Positions 1-5,718 of a DNA stretch of 7,941 nt are shown here, in pieces. The notes under the pieces are model-generated. The model searched no databases. It had not been told where the DNA came from and worked only from the letters and a program-made list of their open reading frames with translations. The stretch spans positions 1 through 7,941 of the forward strand of contig CAYRWY010000284.1 of NCBI GenBank assembly GCA_964427955.1. The letters are read 5' to 3'. The first letter of the stretch is position 1; every line of letters begins with the position of its first letter. The stretch is from JACRBK01 sp964427955 (lineage in GTDB: Bacteria > Chloroflexota > Anaerolineae > Aggregatilineales > Aggregatilineaceae). The translations under genes and the position numbers were made by a program.

Positions 1-2067
1 GATCTGCCGCAGGACCTTACGTATACGGTCGAACGGGCCATGGCGAAAGATCCCACCCAGCGTTTCCAGACCATGACAGCCTTTGCGCAGGCTTTTGACG
101 GCGCCATCGCCGGGCAGTCGGGAGAAGGCACTCAATTCTTCACCATGCCGGTGGTGCCCCGACCGCCCGTCACGGTCTCCAGCACCCGCTCTACCGGCAC
201 GGCCACCGCGCGCCCTGCCGACACCCCACCGCCGCCCCTGACCACGTCCAGGCCGGGCGGGACCCCGTTCTACCGGCGACCGCTCGCCTGGCTAGGGGCC
301 GTCGTAGTGATCGTCCTCCTGGCCGCGGCAGGGATCGTGCTCCTGGGCGGCAGCAAGGACAAAAAAGAGGCGACCAACACGCCCGTCGCCGGGCGGCCTT
401 CCGAGACACCCTCCCTGACGCCGACGCACAGTTCGGGGATCGTGATCCTGCCCAGCCACACGCCCGCAGCGTCACCGACAACCGCGCCCAGCGCGACATC
501 CGCTGCGGCGCCGACGGACACGCCGCAGTCGACCGTCACGCCAGCGCCGACAGCAACACCGCAACCTACGATCACGCCGCAGCCCACGGTCCAGCCCAGC
601 GACACCCCGCTGCCGACGGCCACCGAGAATCAAGCAGCGACCCGGCAGGCGGTGATCAGCCTCCAGATGACCGCAACGGCTGAAAGTGCCTCCGCCACGC
701 CCACGCCGGATCTCGACGCGACGGTACAGGCCCTGGCGGCGCTGGCGATGACCGGCACGGCGGAGCGTTGGACGGATACGCCCAGCCCCACGCCCACCGA
801 GACACCGACCTTCACGCCCACGGCGACCAATACGCCGCAGCCAACCGACACGCCCACCACCACGGCGACGACCACCCCGACGCTGACCTCTACCCCGGTG
901 CCCACCTTCACGCCCTATCCGACGGCCACCCTTACGCCGACGGTCCTGCCCAGCGCGACACCCCTGGGTGGGGGCAGTGGACAGATCGCGTTCGTCTCGG
1001 AGCGCGATGGCAACCGCGAAATCTACCTGATGAACTCGGATGGCTCCAACCCACGCCGCCTGACGAACAATGGGGCCAAAGACTGGGACCCGGCCTGCTC
1101 GCCGTTGGGCAGTCAGATCGTGTTTTATTCAGAGCGTGACGGCAACGCCGAGATCTACCTGATGAACCTGGACGGGACGAACCAGCGGAATCTGAGCAAC
1201 AACCCGGCCAACGAGCACCACCCGGCCTGGTCGCCCGATGGCAGCCGGATCGCATTTAGCTCGACCCGCACCGGCAACGAAGAACTCTACGTGATGAATG
1301 CCGATGGCAGCGGGGTCGTCCAGTTGACCAACAATCCCGGCTCCGACGGCGGCCCAACCTGGTCGCCGGACGGCCAGTGGATCGCGTTCGGGTCGGATCG
1401 GGATGGCAACAGCGAGATTTACATGATGAGCGTGACCGGCAGCGACGTGATCCGCCTGACCACCAGCAATGGCGACGATGGTGCGCCCGCCTGGTCGCCG
1501 GATGGGCGCCGGATTGCCTTCATGAGCCACCGGGATGGCAACTGGGAAGTCTACGTGATTGATCTGGCCGACAATTATACGACGCTCAATCTGACCAATG
1601 CCCAGTCCAACGATTGGTGGCCGGAATGGTCGGTGGATGGGACCCAGATCGCCTTCATTTCGGATCGGGATGGCACCGGAGAAATCTATCTCATGGATAG
1701 CGCGGGCCGGAATCCCCACCGCCTGACCGATCCCGGCAGTTGGAACGACAGCCCGTCCTGGTGCCAGGTACCGGGTGGACAGCCCATTGCCTACGTGCCG
1801 GTGATCGTGCCCACACCGCCCGGCGCCGCCGCTGGGACATCGTGCCAGGTCGCGTTCAGCGCCAACGTCAACGTGCGCACCGGGCCGGGAACGACGTATG
1901 CCCTGCTCGGCCCGACGGCGCCGGGAACCAACCTGGAGGTGACGGGGCGCAGCAGCGATGGGGCGTGGTGGCGTGTGACGTATGGGGGCCAGGTGGGCTG
2001 GGTATCGGCCACGCTGGCTTCGGTGCAGACGGTAGGGGATTGCGGCACAGTCCCCCTTGTATCCTAA
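1..2067 (+). CDS. C-terminal part of membrane-anchored Ser/Thr protein kinase with Pro/Thr linker, PD40 propeller and SH3b domain (5'-partial)
   Basis: The reading frame is open from base 1, so the ATG at 40 is probably internal. Residues 1-35 of the fragment (VERAMAKDPTQRF at 11-23) match the last helix of PknB-type kinases, including the conserved Arg of subdomain XI. A hydrophobic helix follows at residues 94-116 (bases 280-348), preceded by an Arg pair. Then come about 200 residues of Pro/Thr-rich linker, six PD40/TolB-like repeats (327-593) and a bacterial SH3 domain (about 615-681, with NVRTGPGTTY and GWVS). The kinase should sit in the cytoplasm, with the linker, propeller and SH3b outside the membrane, possibly sensing cell-wall or other ligands. 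The catalytic residues lie upstream and cannot be checked. The frame ends with TAA 18 bases before the aldo/keto reductase. A non-kinase N-terminus is possible but unlikely given the subdomain XI match. The ligand is unknown. Confidence 0.85.
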   Translation, partial: DLPQDLTYTVERAMAKDPTQRFQTMTAFAQAFDGAIAGQSGEGTQFFTMPVVPRPPVTVSSTRSTGTATARPADTPPPPLTTSRPGGTPFYRRPLAWLGAVVVIVLLAAAGIVLLGGSKDKKEATNTPVAGRPSETPSLTPTHSSGIVILPSHTPAASPTTAPSATSAAAPTDTPQSTVTPAPTATPQPTITPQPTVQPSDTPLPTATENQAATRQAVISLQMTATAESASATPTPDLDATVQALAALAMTGTAERWTDTPSPTPTETPTFTPTATNTPQPTDTPTTTATTTPTLTSTPVPTFTPYPTATLTPTVLPSATPLGGGSGQIAFVSERDGNREIYLMNSDGSNPRRLTNNGAKDWDPACSPLGSQIVFYSERDGNAEIYLMNLDGTNQRNLSNNPANEHHPAWSPDGSRIAFSSTRTGNEELYVMNADGSGVVQLTNNPGSDGGPTWSPDGQWIAFGSDRDGNSEIYMMSVTGSDVIRLTTSNGDDGAPAWSPDGRRIAFMSHRDGNWEVYVIDLADNYTTLNLTNAQSNDWWPEWSVDGTQIAFISDRDGTGEIYLMDSAGRNPHRLTDPGSWNDSPSWCQVPGGQPIAYVPVIVPTPPGAAAGTSCQVAFSANVNVRTGPGTTYALLGPTAPGTNLEVTGRSSDGAWWRVTYGGQVGWVSATLASVQTVGDCGTVPLVS
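280..348 (+). other. Single transmembrane helix of the kinase-propeller protein
   Basis: About 23 codons encode an uninterrupted hydrophobic stretch (PLAWLGAVVVIVLLAAAG and onward), flanked by Arg-Arg before and Lys-Asp-Lys-Lys after. Its position between the kinase tail and the Pro/Thr linker is the usual one for PknB-type receptor kinases. That order implies N-in/C-out topology. Confidence 0.85.
373..966 (+). repeat. Low-complexity Pro/Thr-rich linker-coding region
   Basis: About 200 codons are dominated by Thr-Pro, Pro-Thr and Ala-Thr pairs, written mostly with ACGCC/CCGAC-type codons. This gives a strongly biased, imperfectly repetitive DNA segment. The likely role is an extended extracellular stalk joining the membrane helix to the propeller, and the Thr density makes O-glycosylation conceivable. 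The same bias produces long spurious open frames of Val/Gly on the opposite strand. Two short Ala-rich segments interrupt the Pro/Thr pattern around 637-768 and are listed separately. Confidence 0.8.
637..768 (+). repeat. Duplicated 17-residue Ala-rich motif within the linker
   Basis: Copy one (637-687) encodes ATRQAVISLQMTATAES and copy two (718-768) encodes ATVQALAALAMTGTAER. They share 10 of 17 residues in register and start 81 bases apart. Neither contains proline, unlike the surrounding linker, so each could form a short helix. They look like an internal duplication. Similar Ala/Thr segments occur in extracytoplasmic Chloroflexota proteins, though that is from general familiarity and no search was run. 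Confidence 0.65.
979..1779 (+). repeat. Six tandem PD40/TolB-like beta-propeller repeats
   Basis: Repeats begin at 979, 1111, 1243, 1375, 1507 and 1642. The first four steps are exactly 132 bases (44 codons); the fifth is 135. Each unit follows the pattern IAF-S-RDGN-EIY-M-DGS-LTNN-WSPDG, the PD40 (WD40-like) signature found in TolB and related six-bladed propellers. The last unit degenerates to WCQVPG in place of WSPDG. It is followed by GQPIAYVP, which resembles the opening strand of a blade and could supply the closing strand of the ring. Six units are what a closed TolB-type propeller needs. This is a likely binding module in the extracytoplasmic part of the kinase protein. Confidence 0.88.
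1843..2046 (+). other. Bacterial SH3 (SH3b) domain at the kinase C-terminus
   Basis: The segment contains NVNVRTGPGTTYALLG, a following Gly-Thr turn, AWWRV and GQVGWVS, the core pattern of SH3_3-type domains that often bind cell-wall peptides. A Cys stands at each end of the module (codons at 1843 and 2041), so an extracytoplasmic disulfide could close it. The ligand is not predictable from sequence. Confidence 0.82.
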
Positions 2068-2068
2068 C

Positions 2069-2077
2069 GGAAAGGAA
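2069..2077 (+). promoter_or_regulatory. Ribosome binding site of the aldo/keto reductase gene
   Basis: GGAAAGGAA lies 8 bases ahead of the ATG at 2086, just after the TAA of the kinase gene. It supports this start and a short 18-base spacing consistent with cotranscription. No separate promoter fits in the gap, although one could lie inside the upstream gene. Confidence 0.65.
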
Positions 2078-2085
2078 CACGGCGT

Positions 2086-3087
2086 ATGGACTATCGGTTT
2101 ATGGGACGGACCGGTCTGCGGGTCTCGGAATTATGCTTCGGGACGCAGACCTTCGGCTGGGGGGCGGATGATGCCACCGCCGGGCGCATGGCCAGCCAGT
2201 TTGTCGATGCTGGCGGCAATTTTTTCGACACGTCTAATATATATAACGAGGGCCTGTCCGAAACCTATCTGGGTCATTGGATCGGCCAGCAGCCGGATCG
2301 TTCCAAGCTGGTGATTGCCACCAAAGTCTTCTTCAAAGCCGGGCAGGGACCCAACGACACCGGCCTGTCGCGCAAACATATTTTTCATCAAATCGACGCC
2401 AGCCTGACCCGGCTGAAAACAGATTACGTGGACCTGTATCAAGTGCACTGCTGGGACGCCTCTACGCCGCAAGAAGAGACGCTGCGCGCGCTGGACGACC
2501 TGGTCCGGACCGGTAAGGTGCGCTATATCGGCGCCTCCAACCACACGCCCTCGCAGTTGATGCGCGCCACCATGTTGAGCGAGATCAAGGGGTGGGCGCG
2601 TTACGACTGCCTCCAGCCCGAATACAGCCTGCTGGTGCGCAGCACCGAGTGGGAACTGCTGCCGCTCTGCCAGGAACTGGGGATCGGGGTGATCGCGTGG
2701 TCGCCGCTGGCCGGGGGATGGCTGACCGGCAAATATCGCCGCAACGCCCCGCCGCCGCCGGACAGCCGCGTGGGACGTGGGGATCGCTGGGACGATCTGC
2801 CGGAGCAGCGCGAGAACGAGCACACCTGGCAGATCATCGACAAACTGGACGAGATTGCGATGGCGCGGGGGAAGACTCCCGCCCAGGTGGCCTTGAATTG
2901 GGTACTGCGGCAGCCCGGCGTCACCGCCCCGATTTTCGGCGCGCGCACGCCGGAACAGCTCGCTCAAAACCTGGCCGCGGTTGGCTGGGCGCTCACGCCG
3001 GAGGAGTTGGCCCGGTTGGATGCCGCCAGCGCGATCCCGCTGCCCTCGCCCTACAGCTTCATCAACCGCTACACCCGGCGGCGTTAG
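2086..3087 (+). CDS. Aldo/keto reductase family oxidoreductase
   Basis: A 333-residue cytoplasmic NAD(P)H-dependent oxidoreductase of the AKR (beta/alpha)8-barrel family, which reduces aldehydes or ketones to alcohols. The full catalytic tetrad is visible: Asp48 (FFDTSNIY), Tyr53, Lys80 (IATK) and His121 (YQVH). The N-terminus MDYRFMGRTGLRVSELCFGT is the typical family opening. GASNHT (149-154), AWSPLAGGWLTGKY (204-217) and the cofactor-binding end IFGARTPEQLAQNL (283-296) are characteristic. Length is normal for the larger bacterial AKRs of the YghZ/YajO kind. An ATG with a good ribosome site 8 bases upstream sets the start. It follows the kinase gene by 18 bases and converges with the minus-strand operon. 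The substrate cannot be deduced; sugars, xenobiotic carbonyls or methylglyoxal are all possible. Confidence 0.92.
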   Translation: MDYRFMGRTGLRVSELCFGTQTFGWGADDATAGRMASQFVDAGGNFFDTSNIYNEGLSETYLGHWIGQQPDRSKLVIATKVFFKAGQGPNDTGLSRKHIFHQIDASLTRLKTDYVDLYQVHCWDASTPQEETLRALDDLVRTGKVRYIGASNHTPSQLMRATMLSEIKGWARYDCLQPEYSLLVRSTEWELLPLCQELGIGVIAWSPLAGGWLTGKYRRNAPPPPDSRVGRGDRWDDLPEQRENEHTWQIIDKLDEIAMARGKTPAQVALNWVLRQPGVTAPIFGARTPEQLAQNLAAVGWALTPEELARLDAASAIPLPSPYSFINRYTRRR

Positions 3088-3091
3088 AGAA

Positions 3092-3123
3092 TCAAAAAGG
3101 GGCGGACAACCGCGCCGCCCCTT
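3092..3123 (-). terminator. Rho-independent terminator of the minus-strand operon
   Basis: AAGGGGCGG (3097-3105) and CCGCCCCTT (3115-3123) form a perfect 9-bp stem with a 9-base loop. Read on the minus strand, the stem runs into TTTTTGATTC (complement of 3089-3098), a U-tract suited to intrinsic termination. It begins 7 bases beyond the aldolase stop codon. On the plus strand the hairpin is followed by CGTGGTC without a U-run, so it would be a weaker terminator for the aldo/keto reductase transcript, though it may act on both. Confidence 0.85.
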
Positions 3124-3130
3124 CGTGGTC

Positions 3131-3808
3131 TTACGCTTTGCTGCGAATTTTCTGAATCAAGGCCAACGTATCGCGCACCAGCCCGGCGATCTCGTCGAAT
3201 TTGCCGCCCTGGACCAGGTCTTTCCGCACCAGGTTGCTGCCCATGCCGACGCAGGCTGCCCCTGCCGAGAACCACGAGCGGAGGTTATCTTCTTCCGGGG
3301 TGACGCCGCCGGTGGGCATGATGCGCGTCCAGGGGCGTGGCCCCAGCACATCTTTGATGAAGCCCGGCCCGCCGACCGCCGTACCGGGAAACGCCTTCAC
3401 GATCTCGACGCCCCATTCCTCGGCGCGGGTGATCTCGTTGACCGTCCCGCAGCCCGGCATATAGGGGACTTTGCGGCGGTTGCAGAGCTTGACCAGCTCC
3501 TCGTTGAAGTTCGGCCCCACGACGAAGTTCGCCCCGCTGGCGATGAACATCGCCGCCGTCGGCGCGTCTTCGACCGATCCTACGCCGATGATCAGGCCGG
3601 GATGGGCCTTGGCGCAGTGCTTGATCAGCGCCGTGAAGACTTCCAGCGCGAAATCGCCCCGGTTGGTGAATTCCAGGATATGACCGCCGCCCTGGGACAG
3701 CGCCCCGGCGACGTTCTTGGCGACCTCAAGATCGCTGTGATAGAACAGCGGCACCATCCCATCGGCCAGAATAGTATTCAATACCGTCAAACGATCAAAC
3801 CGAGCCAT
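3131..3808 (-). CDS. KDPG/KHG-type aldolase (2-keto-3-deoxy-sugar-acid aldolase family)
   Basis: A 225-residue class I aldolase of the Eda family (E. coli Eda is 213 residues). The family cleaves 2-keto-3-deoxy-6-phosphogluconate to pyruvate and glyceraldehyde 3-phosphate, or 4-hydroxy-2-oxoglutarate to pyruvate and glyoxylate. Key residues are present: Glu46 and Arg50 in ILEFTNRG, the GVGSVED loop (75-81), PGCGTVNEI (118-126), the Schiff-base Lys138 in VEIVKAFPG, and the phosphate-site motif MPTGGVTPE (164-172). It is the last gene of the operon, 24 bases after the oxidoreductase gene, with AAGAGGAGAGGA (3827-3816) 7 bases before the ATG. The FTNRG motif in place of the common VTLRT type suggests an Eda subfamily whose true substrate may not be KDPG. 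No phosphogluconate dehydratase gene is visible. The aldolase fold and chemistry are secure; the substrate is not. Confidence 0.9.
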   Translation of the reverse strand: MARFDRLTVLNTILADGMVPLFYHSDLEVAKNVAGALSQGGGHILEFTNRGDFALEVFTALIKHCAKAHPGLIIGVGSVEDAPTAAMFIASGANFVVGPNFNEELVKLCNRRKVPYMPGCGTVNEITRAEEWGVEIVKAFPGTAVGGPGFIKDVLGPRPWTRIMPTGGVTPEEDNLRSWFSAGAACVGMGSNLVRKDLVQGGKFDEIAGLVRDTLALIQKIRSKA

Positions 3809-3832
3809 AGAACAATCCTCTCCTCTTGGTGA

Positions 3833-4771
3833 TTAACGGATCGAGGCCGCCGCCTGATCCAGTTGCCGGAACAAGGCGGGCGTCAGGTCGATCTGGAACA
3901 CTTCGGCCACCACCTGGGTCCAACCGTGCAAAAAGTAGACCCACCCATCTTCCACCTTCACGCCCCGGCTGCCGGACTGGCGGCGCGCCTGGTGCAGAAA
4001 GTCCAGTTCACCCCGGTAGTTCAATTCCCACGCCAGGCCGTTGAGCGGGAACAGCCCCGCATCCGTGATGGGCGAGCCGGGCCGATCTTTGCCCATGCCG
4101 GTGGCGTTGATCACCATCGAGCCAGGCGGCATGGCAGCCATCAGCGCATCATTATACGCCGGGTCTTCGTTGACGATGTACTCGAACTCGATGTCGGTAT
4201 CCAGTTGGGCATGAATCTCGCGCAGCATGTCGAGACGCGGCTGGGAGCGGTTGACAGCGACGAAGCGGTGAGGAGGCTCGGCCAGCCCGGCCAGGTAGAC
4301 GCTGATCGCGACTGCCGAACCGCCCGCCCCCAGGCACAGCACATGACCGCCGGTCTGTTCCCAGTGGCTCGGCGGGACGAACGCTTCCCACGCCAGCCCG
4401 GAGGTGATCGGGTCTTTGGCGTGGCCGCGCAGCTTGCCGTCCCGCTTGGAAATGCACGAAATCTCGTTGCACAACCGGGCGTGCGGATCGAGATAGTCGA
4501 ACAGATCGCGCGTGGCCTCCAGCAGATCGATCTTGTGGGTGGTGACGAGCGCCCCGACCGACAAAGGATCGTCGCGGATGTGCTCGACGATGGCGCGGTA
4601 GACCTCCGGCGAGGCGTGCAGCGGCGCATCGTAACCGGCGATTTCCGCCCCCAGTCCCAGGATTTCGGACCAGCGCGGGAAGACTTTCATGATCGACGAG
4701 CGGCCTGTGGTCACGCCCACGAAATACATGGTCGGAACCGAACGTTGAACTAAGGCCGATGATTGATCCAT
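3833..4771 (-). CDS. Shikimate dehydrogenase-like (AroE/YdiB fold) NAD(P)-dependent oxidoreductase
   Basis: A 312-residue protein with the two-domain shikimate dehydrogenase layout. Catalytic Lys80 (LVTTHK) and Asp120 (GHAKDPIT) match the family Lys/Asp pair, and Asn102 (LCNEIS) matches the substrate-site Asn. The Rossmann glycine motif is LGAGGSA (147-153), VNRS at 173-176 is typical of NADP use, and INATGMG (221-227) and ELNY (249-252) continue the pattern. Differences from AroE are clear: the SKSP carboxylate-binding loop is replaced by GRSSIMKVF, and the usual NTD is KDP. The substrate may therefore not be shikimate, and the operon context points to a sugar-derived polyol or acid. AGGAG 5 bases before the ATG at 4771 sets the start; an ATG at 4789 is less well placed. 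The frame stays open far upstream, but that extension overlaps the hydrolase gene and is not credible. Confidence 0.83.
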   Translation of the reverse strand: MDQSSALVQRSVPTMYFVGVTTGRSSIMKVFPRWSEILGLGAEIAGYDAPLHASPEVYRAIVEHIRDDPLSVGALVTTHKIDLLEATRDLFDYLDPHARLCNEISCISKRDGKLRGHAKDPITSGLAWEAFVPPSHWEQTGGHVLCLGAGGSAVAISVYLAGLAEPPHRFVAVNRSQPRLDMLREIHAQLDTDIEFEYIVNEDPAYNDALMAAMPPGSMVINATGMGKDRPGSPITDAGLFPLNGLAWELNYRGELDFLHQARRQSGSRGVKVEDGWVYFLHGWTQVVAEVFQIDLTPALFRQLDQAAASIR

Positions 4772-4776
4772 ACCTA

Positions 4777-4781
4777 CTCCT
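4777..4781 (-). promoter_or_regulatory. Ribosome binding site deciding the start of the shikimate dehydrogenase-like gene
   Basis: Read on the minus strand, AGGAG ends 5 bases before the ATG at 4771 and lies downstream of the alternative ATG at 4789. It therefore favours the shorter protein beginning MDQSSALVQR. Confidence 0.65.
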
Positions 4782-4791
4782 GTCAACATAG

Positions 4792-5718
4792 TTACACCCG
4801 GTGGGCCAAACGCCGCGCGATGTTGGCTCCGGTCAACTGGCGGAGCACGCCGTCGGGAACGCCTTCCGCGCGCAGGCGTGGAACGATTACGTCGGGCAGA
4901 AAACACAAGCCTGGCGCACCGCCCCAGGATCGCCACATGTCGGGCAGGGCCAGGTCCTGGCCCACGGCCACCTGGGAACCCAGGCCCGCCGCGACCATCG
5001 CCAGCAGGAGCGGCCAGGCGGTCCGATCCGGATCGTAACGGGGCCGCGTGAAGGTGTCGTAGCCGAGCAGCACCCCGGCCTGCGCCAGCTCGCGGTGCAG
5101 TCCGAGGTCCGGGCGCTTGTCCACGTGGCAGAGATACAGTCGGTCCGCCGGAACCCCGCGATCCGCGAAAAACGGGAGCAGGGCTTCGACGTTGATCCCG
5201 CGTTCGGTGTGGAAGAGGACCAGCGCGCCGGTCTGCCGCGCTGCTTCGGCAGCCGCTTCCATCAACACGCGGGGCTGGCCTTCGATCACGCCGCTGTACC
5301 CGACTTTGATCGTGGTGGCCCGGATCGTGCCCCCCGACTCGCGCGTCCCGGTGACCAGTTCCCCGACAAAATACGCGGCGGCGGATTCTGCCGTCGCCGA
5401 CCACAATCCCTCTTCCGGTGGGTAATATTGGGGCAGGTGAAACCCGGTCGTCGCCGTGATCCACACGCCGGACGCGCGCGCCAGTTGGGCGAGCCGGTTA
5501 GCGTCCCGCCCCGCCCCGCCCGGCTGGCAGTCCACCAGCAGCGTCCCGCCCGCTGCACGGAACTGGACCAGTTCCGCCTGAATCGCCTCGAAGCGGTTCA
5601 GTTCCAGGCGTGCTTCGGGCGCGATCCCGTCCGGCGGTGCGATCCAGGCGTGCGCGTGCCCATCCGCCAGGATGACGTCTGACTCTGGTAGGGGACCGGT
5701 GACGGTCTGAATGGTCAC
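4792..5718 (-). CDS. Phosphotriesterase-family metal-dependent hydrolase (possible sugar lactonase)
   Basis: A protein of about 308 residues in the amidohydrolase superfamily, PTE branch, expected to bind two metals in a TIM barrel. Counting from the GTG at 5724, the ligand set is complete: His23 and His25 (GHAHAW), bridging Lys140 (TIKVGYS), His172 (LFHTERG), His200 (LCHVDK) and Asp257 (VGQDLA). Length fits the family. PTE-fold enzymes include lactonases, some acting on phosphorylated sugar lactones, which would suit an operon with a sugar kinase, a dehydrogenase and an aldolase; phosphodiesterase or amidase activity is also possible. Two GTG starts exist. The one at 5718 overlaps the kinase TGA as GTGA and has GAGG (5729-5726) 7 bases upstream, so it is preferred over 5724, where the spacing is only 1 base. 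It lies 20 bases ahead of the dehydrogenase-like gene. Confidence 0.85.
   Translation of the reverse strand: MTIQTVTGPLPESDVILADGHAHAWIAPPDGIAPEARLELNRFEAIQAELVQFRAAGGTLLVDCQPGGAGRDANRLAQLARASGVWITATTGFHLPQYYPPEEGLWSATAESAAAYFVGELVTGTRESGGTIRATTIKVGYSGVIEGQPRVLMEAAAEAARQTGALVLFHTERGINVEALLPFFADRGVPADRLYLCHVDKRPDLGLHRELAQAGVLLGYDTFTRPRYDPDRTAWPLLLAMVAAGLGSQVAVGQDLALPDMWRSWGGAPGLCFLPDVIVPRLRAEGVPDGVLRQLTGANIARRLAHRV

Noticed and set aside
630..911. Minus-strand Val/Gly-repeat product resembling a low-complexity surface protein
   Set aside because: It is the reverse complement of the Pro/Thr linker codons; its regularity is explained by the plus-strand gene.
979..1779. Regular 132-bp tandem repeats considered as a DNA-level or CRISPR-like array
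   Set aside because: Units are in frame, diverged at the nucleotide level and translate to PD40 blades, with no identical short repeats and spacers.
2219..2250. AT-rich island with TAATATATATAA resembling a promoter -10 region
   Set aside because: It lies in the aldo/keto reductase coding sequence, encodes the conserved FFDTSNIYNE segment with catalytic Asp48 and Tyr53, and has no gene start just downstream.
2131..2967. Minus-strand open frame of about 278 codons opposite the aldo/keto reductase
   Set aside because: The plus strand shows the complete AKR tetrad and a start with a ribosome site. The opposite product is Arg/Pro/Gly-rich with no family pattern.
3863..4753. Plus-strand open frame of about 296 codons opposite the dehydrogenase-like gene
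   Set aside because: No domain pattern or ribosome site; it is an antisense shadow of the Rossmann-fold gene.
4772..5464. Long upstream extension of the shikimate-dehydrogenase-like frame to 5464
   Set aside because: The extra N-terminus is Arg/Pro/Gly-rich without family similarity, and it overlaps the well-supported hydrolase gene on the same strand in another frame. A good ribosome site marks the ATG at 4771.
4801..5682. Plus-strand open frame of about 293 codons opposite the hydrolase
   Set aside because: It has low-complexity Arg/Gly/Gln composition and no motif, while the minus strand encodes all six metal ligands of the PTE family.
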